A stretch of DNA of 64,000 bases, taken from Arctopsyche grandis (taxonomy: Eukaryota; Arthropoda; Insecta; Trichoptera; Hydropsychidae). The translations under genes and the position numbers were made by a program. Position 1 is the first letter of the stretch. Each line of letters opens with the position of its first letter. Below are positions 57,386-64,000 of this stretch, piece after piece. The stretch is from positions 6,366,079-6,430,078 of the forward strand of contig NC_135356.1 of NCBI RefSeq assembly GCF_051622035.1. The letters run 5' to 3'. The notes beneath the pieces were generated by a model. It was not told the DNA's origin and did no database searches. It saw nothing but the letters and a program-made list of their open reading frames with translations.

Positions 57386-57689
57386 TGCTAATTTCTGCGA
57401 CATGTTATGATGCCCTCAAAATCTTGTATATTTCTTTACCATTACGATAAAATGACTGTCAGCGCATCATCAATGATGTAAGAAGGCCAAAAACGGATGA
57501 GACATTTTTTTATTTATTTACCTTTGAAGTGGTAAAGCATTCATCAGATATTTGTTTATTCGTAAGTTGTTTCAAAAGAAAATATTAGGTCGATGCATAT
57601 GTAGTGGAGTATTTTTTTTTTATTTCTTCTCAAAACTAACTGAAGACACGTGTTTTAAATTTTTATTTTTACTTACTTATATATATGTA

Positions 57690-57810
57690 TATACCAGGAA
57701 GGCCTAGAAAGTAAACCCTAATTTTCGTTCCTGGCCAATTACAAACATCGATATACAATTTTTAGAATAATTTTAACAAAGCATCATAGAGACATCTGTC
57801 GATAAATACG
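57690..57810 (-). mobile_element. Partial SINE (tail end)
   Basis: Minus-strand 3' part only, with TATATACCAGGAAGGCC and TCCTGGCCAATTACAAAC and the GAGACATCTGTCGA segment. Confidence 0.65.
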
Positions 57811-57904
57811 ACTGGCAGCATCGCTTTCCTGATTAGGGATTGGTATACCGGTAAATCGCTAAAATTTTGCCATCGGTAAATTTCAAAATTTTGGCATATT
57901 ATTT

Positions 57905-58318
57905 TTTACATATATACCGGGAAGGCCTTACAGGTAAACCCCAATGCGCCTTCCTGGCCAATTACAATGCAGCATTTTTATTACAAGTCGTCGAATTACG
58001 AGACACTGAAAAACTCGCAAATTAACGAGACATCTATGAATTGTACATTAATCAAATAGTGGTGACATAGTAGGTAGGAAGGATTTTTAGCCAATTTTCT
58101 TTTCCCGGGAACCGTTTCAACAATGAAATCAGAGAAAATTGGCAAACTCTGATAGGAAACGATCGACCTGGAGTCACAAATATCCAAGTCTGACCAGCAG
58201 CACTACAGATGTACTCAGAAAAATACTTTTCAATCGAGGTCAGCTCATGGGATCTAACCCGGCGCCTCTCGACGCTAAGCAGAAGCTTAACGACCGAGCT
58301 ATGCTGCTGGCTATGTCG
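57905..58318 (-). mobile_element. SINE, full-length copy
   Basis: Minus-strand counterpart of the 3.7-kb copy, from the tRNA-like head (AGCATAGCTCGGTCGTTAAG, with a changed B box) to the 3' block GGAAGGCGCATTGGGG and TATATGTAAAAAATA. These two copies are the most similar in the window. Confidence 0.85.
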
Positions 58319-58319
58319 T

Positions 58320-59210
58320 TAATTCGCGATAAAATAGGTTACGGTAATTACCGGTAAATTTTGCTATTTGCGTACAATGCTTACATATGTACCGGTATAG
58401 GTTACAGCATGAATTCGTCCATATCACTTTTCCTTTTACTGTTTCGAAAGTCAGTGGGTCTAAATGGAGTGGGTCGAATGTTGTTTTACCATGCTCATTG
58501 ATCACGTTATTTTTGGTGACAGATTTCGTAGTTCAAGCTTACCGCGAAACTTTCACAAGGTGACCTGCATCGTAGGGTGAGTTTTGATGCACCCCAATTG
58601 ACATCAGTTTTAACGCTTAGGCTTTTCGAGCTAACGAAAAACCAATTCGCTCGTCTTGAACATATGTACTATTACTTTTGTGTCTCGATAGTTAGTTGGT
58701 TTGTGCATATCTTGATTTTGTTTTTTCTCCTGTCGCTTTTAATCACCACGGTAGTAAAACGTTCGCACAGGCACTCCACCGTGTTTGCATTTTTTGTTTG
58801 TTTATATCTCTGCATGTGTACTCGTGCTTTGCAATCGATCGATTTTACGTTTGAAAGTTTATCATTAGGAGAACTTGCGTCGAGATAATTAAAGCTAGCA
58901 TGTTTTTCTTGTCTGCCATATTTGTAATGTTATGTTGTGTCGGCATGTACGTACATATGTACATATATGATTTATTTTTTTAACGTGTTTTATATTCGTG
59001 TAGTCGTAGTGTTAGTCATGATTTGACTCCATCTTTATTTTCGTTCGCGAGGCGTTTCGTTACAGTACATACATACATTAATTTTGTATAAATGCAATGT
59101 TATTAGTGAATTACATACATGCATATATCGGTTAGAATTTATCATTTTGTACAACAGTGCATGTGTTATGGTTATTATAGTATGTGCATATTTACATATA
59201 TTCTGATCTG
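58320..59210. other. Gene-free stretch
   Basis: Frame 58,577-58,888 (+) contains a hydrophobic run (VSWFVHILILFFLLSLLITT) but no conserved domain, and codon context does not support a gene. Otherwise AT-rich, with ACATACAT-type repeats. Confidence 0.35.
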
Positions 59211-59213
59211 TGA

Positions 59214-59480
59214 GGGCGAAAACACACAGCGATGAACCGCACGTCGTGTGCAGGGCTCCCCGCTATGGGTGGTCTCCTACATTTATTCAAATATGGGATA
59301 CACCGCTGTCGATCACTGTCAAGCAAGGATAAATACAAGGCTATAATTTTACCGAAAACACCCCAGAGGGTCATTTTGGGGCGGGGCGTTCCATGAATAT
59401 GTGCATGTTTAAAAGTATCTAAAAAAACCACGTGCCACGTGGTACATGAGTGGTACGTGGTACATGTTTTTTTTTTTAGG
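59214..59480 (-). mobile_element. Harbinger-type MITE fragment
   Basis: Begins GGGCGAAAACACACAGCG and carries CGATCACTGTCAAGCAAGGA and TTTACCGAAAACACCCC. These correspond to the arm of the 43,318-43,813 MITE and to 62,150-62,230 in inverse. The right portion is a palindrome around GTGGTACATGAGTGGTACG. Confidence 0.6.
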
Positions 59481-59489
59481 TACTTTTAA

Positions 59490-59655
59490 ACGGTTCGGTG
59501 ATTATTGTCCACAAAGCGCTCACCCCAGAGGTCACTAAAATCTCTGTATCGGAACATCTGGCAGCCGAAAAGTCATACTAACGAGAACTCGAGTGCCAAA
59601 TAAGAAAATTGTCTTTTGGGCGATCGCAATGTGCGTAATAATCCAATTACCCTTT
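59490..59655. mobile_element. Foldback MITE, family 'GTGATTATT', copy D
   Basis: Starts CGGTGATTATTGTCCACAAA, contains GGAACATCTGGCAGCCGAAA and GAGAACTCGAGTGCC, and ends GCGTAATAATCC. It is most like copy A at 11,935 (shared TTGTCTTTTGGGCGATCG). Confidence 0.65.
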
Positions 59656-59896
59656 TAACCCGTTGGGTGCTCACGACGCGCCTGTCGTGTTCAGAAAATT
59701 TCCGTAGACTCGACGATCGCGCTTTGTCCCTTTCCAAAAGAAAGGTTCAAAAAAAAAAAAACCGCACTTGCTGTAGTAACGCAAGAAGCATTCAATTTAT
59801 TCGCCTAAAGGTCTCTATTTTAAAATTTAAATTAATTGTATATAAGCTTAGTAAATGTAAGTGAATATACTAAAATGTCTAATGGGTGATCCAAAT

Positions 59897-60400
59897 ATTT
59901 TTTTTTTTTGATTTTTAAATGCTTTTTATTATTACGAAATTATGTTCACAATACATCTTATTTAATTTGGTTAGTAATCACAGTATTATATTATTCTAAT
60001 GTTAATCTAAAGCATAATAGGAAAAAGAGCTCAAAAACCTATTTACAATCCTTATAAATGTTCATAAATACATCTAATACATAATATTAATTAAAGACTC
60101 TCTAAAGTCGAAGACCTAAAGCAGATTGTGTTTAGGTAATCTGTGTGTTATACCTGAAGGGTATAGACATTTTGTTGTAATCACCGAGACTCTTCACAAG
60201 TGTGTTAGTATGGTTATTAGTGATTCTGTCATAGAATCTACTGGTTAGTTTGTTAGTAATGTCTGTAACAAACGGAATATTATATATGGCATGCAGTGTT
60301 TTCAGGTTAGTATATATGGGTGTATTCCACACAGGTGAAGCATAGGTTAATAATGGTAATATGAGCGCGCGATATAATTTTATTTTATTTAGCGTTGATA
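59897..60400 (-). pseudogene. Jockey-type LINE 3' relic
   Basis: The minus strand from about 60,400 reads LTYASPVWNTPIYTNLKTLH, AIYNIPFVTDITNKLTSRFY and NNHTNTLVKSLGDYN. LTYA-x-PVW, a later FYDRI and H-x-NxLV are the hallmark C-terminal blocks of jockey-clade LINEs. It is followed by a 3' untranslated region and poly(A) (T-run at 59,897) shared with 50,837-51,046. The catalytic part is gone. Confidence 0.8.
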
Positions 60401-60548
60401 AAGAACTATGAGATATATAAAGAAAGAACCAAATATGATGCTATCACTTTATATGTAAAAATGCAATTTTTTTTTCGATTTACGTGCTTACACGATAATG
60501 GTGAGTCGTGAGCATAGCCGTATAGCACCCTGGAAAGATATAACTAGT

Positions 60549-61824
60549 CACCGGAGCCTGAGGGGGCCGTGTATTGTTCAAAGGTTGTAAATGCATTGTT
60601 AAAGGTTTGCCGAACAATGGATAGCACTGTGACTATCCTACCTCTAGATATAACAGTCGACGAATTTAAAATTTGGCTAGGACTTTTGCTGCACATGGGG
60701 ACCATACGATTGAATCGTCAAAGTGATTATTGGAAAAAACATTATTTATTCAATCTCACCACATTCTCCCAATTTATGTCTCGTGATAGATTTTTTTTTG
60801 ATTCAGAGGGCTTTGCATTTTAATAATAATGAAGAAGACGATACTAGCATGGGTAAAATAAAGCCACTTATACAATTTTTTAATTCCAAAATGACGGAAA
60901 TATATGCTCCCAGTAGAGAATTGACGATTGATGAGTCATTAGTTTTGTGGAGGGGTAGACTTCTCATTCGTCAATACATGAAAGGGAAAAAGGCGAAATA
61001 TGGAATTAAATTATATATGTTGGGACAATCTAATGGTCTAGCATTAAAAATTATTGTATATGGTGGTTCTACTGATACAGAATTGGGTGGCAAAGACCAC
61101 ACTGATGGAGGAAAAAGCTGGACAAGGCCATTCACTGTTTATGGACAACTATTACAACAGTATTCCATTGACGGAATCATTGTTAAAACAAAAAACCTAT
61201 GTTACTGGAACACTGAGGGCGAATCGGAAATATAATCCGATAGCGGTTCTAAATAAAAAATTTAAAAAAAATGAATCCGTGATGCAATATACTCCAGAAG
61301 GAATATGCAATACCGAATGGAAAGATCGTCGAGAGATTTTGACGATTTCCTAGGAATTTAATGGGGTGTCCAATCGCCGAGGCAATGTTGTAGAAAAACC
61401 GAATATGATAATTCAATATAACAAATTTATGGGGGGAGTAGATTACCACGATCAGATGCTAGCCTACTACCCATGTAGGAGAAAAACTCTAAGATGGTAC
61501 AAAAAATTGGGCATACATCTATTTCAGACAATGTTATTAAATTCTTATTACATGTATATTACGCACAATACCAAGAAAATGTATTTGTACGATTTTAGGC
61601 TGCAAATAATAGCGCCTCCCCCAAAACAAAATCTTCATCGCCTGCATCTTCCCAGTTTTTGTGACAAAGACCAGTGGGGAAAAACGAAAAGAAGACGGTG
61701 CCACTATTGCTGGAGGGAACGAAAGGAGAGAACATCCACTTTCTTTTATTGTATGAAATGTGCAAAGGGTTTGTGTCTATACCCGTGCTTTAAATCTTAT
61801 CACGACGAAAATTTTTATTAAAAA
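60549..61824 (+). pseudogene. piggyBac transposase relic
   Basis: Spread over three frames. First: ILPLDITVDEFKIWLGLLLH and GTIRLNRQSDYWKK. Then ALHFNNNEEDDTSMGKIKPL and the first catalytic region, SRELTIDESLVLWRGRLLIR. Then, after a shift, SLFMDNYYNSIPLTESLLKQ (second catalytic Asp in MDNYY). Then QYNKFMGGVDYHDQMLAYYP (third Asp region) and a C-terminal Cys-rich finger, RCHYCWRERKERTSTFFYCM. All three catalytic Asp residues survive, but at least two frameshifts and an in-frame TAG at 61,351 disable the copy. The leader (60,549-60,615) matches 8351-8415. Clear terminal repeats with TTAA were not found beside it. Confidence 0.9.
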
Positions 61825-62149
61825 TAAGTTTTTTATCATCATTTTATGCAATTTTTATTTAAATATATTTGTTAGAAAATAAATTAAAGTGTTTTATTAT
61901 TTTTAAATATCGTAATATTATTTGCTATTTCTACGAACAAAAAATTACGAAAATAATGAATAAATATAGGTACTGCATAGCGTGCTTTACGCAAGATGCA
62001 GGTAGACGCCCCTTCCAAGAACCTCCACACTGTCAAAACATTTGTGAGACAGAGCTATTTTATAAAATATCAGCATAGCATGGATTCTAGCTCAGAATTG
62101 AAAGTGTTAAACATGCGAAAAAAACGCAGCACCCCTAACCCATATACAT
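61825..62149. other. Sequence after the piggyBac relic
   Basis: AT-rich, no coding domain. The string AAACATGCGAAAAAAACGC near 62,110 may be a degraded GGGCGAAAACAC-type end. The expected CCCTTTG-type piggyBac terminus is not seen. Confidence 0.35.
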
Positions 62150-63398
62150 TGGTGCAAACATCACCCCCTGGAGTGTTTTCGGTGATATTTTATCCTCGCT
62201 TGACAGTGATCGATAACGGCGATTCCCATACTTGAAGAAATATAGGAGAAACTTTTCGGGCGCATATGGATATGCATACACGTATGACCTCCCAAACATA
62301 TGCATTCTGCACGTGCAACTACACCCGAATTCGGTTTGGGTAATGGTCCGTACGCACCAAACCAACGACGATTTTGGGCCAACTTTTAAAACCAGTAACG
62401 TACAAAATATTGAAATAAAAATTAAATAAAAAAATTGAAATTAAATTTCAAAATTAAGCTAACGAGCGAGATTGAGCTAAAATTAGATCATCGTTGATGT
62501 TTTGAATTACAACAATGTTTTGAATTACGACGACACGCATTACAACCAGAGAAATATTATAATTACGAGTGAAAAAAACCTTGTTATTGTTTCTTATAAG
62601 TCGTCACGATACACTAATGTGTTTCGCCGTCGATGAAATATTTAACAAAAAAAATGTCGGTGATTTGTCAAAGGGTTTTTTTTTTCTTTCGTCGAAATAA
62701 AATTAATAATCACACATTATCCGATAAATTTTATCTCTGAGATGGATTTAATTATTTGATTTATTTCGACGAGAGAAACAATTGAAGACATTATCCGATA
62801 AAATTTACCTCTGAAATGATTTAATTAATTGATTTATTTCGACGAGAGAAACAATTGAAGACTAAAAAAATTTCGTTTGATAAAGCGACAACGTGTCGGG
62901 TTGGGACCATCACTCGGTCACCCATACTAACACATGATATATTCTCAGTAACTGCGCATTACGGGGAAGTAAAAATAATAATTCTTTGATTTTTTTTTCG
63001 ATCTTAGTGCGTATCTACGTAAGTCAAAACATCTTCGACAAACAAAAGTCGAGGATTACCTGTATGTGATTGTTGATGATCTAATTTTAGGTCAATCTCG
63101 AAAATTTATTTAAATTGGACATGTTCTGTTTTATCTTTCAATATTTTATTTTAAATTTAATATATTGATTATAATTTTATTTTGTTATTTGAATTTAATT
63201 TTAAAATAATAATAATATTTTTAATTTTGATATTTGATTTCAATTTTTAAATTTAATTTTTATTTCGATATTTTGTACGCTACTGGTTTTAAAAGTTGGC
63301 CTGTGGGCCGTTCGTTGGCTTGGTGCGTACGCACCATAACACCCACTGTTTACGAGCCAGGGATATTACGTCCCATACCACTCAGTGTGTTTTCGCCC
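62150..63398. mobile_element. Foldback element with GGGCGAAAACACAC end
   Basis: Inverted arms: 62,340-62,430 (GGTCCGTACGCACCAAACCA, TTTTAAAACCAGTAACGTAC) against 63,240-63,345 (GTACGCTACTGGTTTTAAAA, TTGGTGCGTACGCACC). The right terminus is GTGTGTTTTCGCCC at 63,398. Inside the left end, TCGCTTGACAGTGATCGATAA matches the 43.3-kb Harbinger-type MITE. The middle (62,690-62,870) has a direct repeat of ATTTCGACGAGAGAAACAAT, about 90 bp apart. The left terminus is not resolved. Confidence 0.6.
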
Positions 63399-63500
63399 TC
63401 ATTTGCATGACAGTTGCATCTCGTTTCCTCTCCTTACCCAATTTTGCACATTAGTGAGTACGTCATTCAAATTGCATTACATTTTAATGATTTTTTTTAA

Positions 63501-64000
63501 CCCTTTGAATGCTAAAGAACTTTGATATATCGTTGTTTATGAAAACGGCGAGAATTGTTAACAAATATCGTTGTTGATGTCATAGTGGTCGTATTTGAAT
63601 ACATACTTGTGAGCAAGTGCATCATTTTTATGAAAAATTTTATATATATGATATATATCTATATATACGTACATATATATATTTATATAAACGCAAACTT
63701 TCAGTTTGCGCTCGGGTGGTTTTCTAATTCCATTATTTTGTATCTATAATAATATGGAATATGGAATAGTACAACAAAAATAATAGAAAATCGTTTTCTA
63801 TTATAGAGGTCATGAGCCGTCGTGCAATTAAATGCGAACTAAAATGCACATCAAATTTTTACGATAGCAAAATCATAAACTGTCAATCCCTAGTGGAAGT
63901 GTAACAATAGTAACAATACTTAATATTTTTCTTCAAAAATATTATAAATGTTAGCATTTCTCGCTAGGATTTTGAAAAACATCGTAGCAACCAAAGGGTT
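63501..64000. mobile_element. Possible TTAA-type MITE running to the window edge
   Basis: Starts with TTAA then CCCTTTGAATGCTAAAG, like the 52,074 piggyBac end. The window ends AACCAAAGGGTT, which could be the opposite terminus followed by an incomplete TTAA. About 500 bp between, no coding domain. Confidence 0.45.

Noticed and set aside
58577-58888. Membrane-protein-like frame
   Set aside because: Hydrophobic run arises readily from T-rich DNA; no conserved sequence, splice or codon support.

Overview
The window looks like nuclear DNA of a winged insect; I cannot place the order. It is AT-rich, genes are broken by introns several kb long, and most of the sequence is transposon-derived. Two host genes are recognisable. 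One is flightin, a thick-filament protein of insect flight muscle (14,351-20,481, + strand, two coding exons, 160 residues). The other is a Ral guanine-nucleotide exchange factor of the RalGPS family (+ strand, about 30,029 to 54,062). Its RasGEF domain is split over exons that join in phase, and the gene runs past the last exon I can see. Flightin implies a flying insect, and CCTAA-rich stretches fit the TTAGG-type telomeric sequence common in insects. No bacterial, organellar or viral genes were seen.

Layout. 1-14 kb: repeats only, with a hAT-like element (8-bp target duplication), a full tRNA-derived SINE, palindromic MITEs, LINE relics and a degenerate tandem array. 14.3-21.4 kb: flightin; its single coding intron holds a MITE and a hAT element ending 31 bp before exon 2. 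21-30 kb: RTE-like and R1-like LINE relics, a hAT relic and a second, inverted copy of the hAT-like element. 30.0-54.1 kb: the RalGPS locus, if the proposed first exon is right. The proposed first intron holds a near-intact RTE-like LINE with a 14-bp target duplication, a Mutator-like (MULE) transposon inside a satellite-like array, hAT relics, a Harbinger-like foldback MITE and a truncated CR1/jockey-group LINE. Later introns hold a TTAA-flanked MITE, an internally deleted piggyBac and a jockey 3' end. 54-64 kb: a foldback MITE, SINEs, a jockey relic, a decayed piggyBac transposase and Harbinger-like and TTAA-type ends.

The most informative structures are nested. A 481-bp TTAA-type element interrupts the FLYWCH-like finger of the MULE transposase exactly at a target site, and removing it on paper restores the reading frame. 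The MULE sits inside a tandem array, and its ends are built from iterated GGTCAGAAT motifs instead of one clean terminal inverted repeat. An inner hAT-like MITE travels inside a larger hAT-like element in both copies. All statements come from reading the sequence; family names rest on recalled motifs, not database searches.
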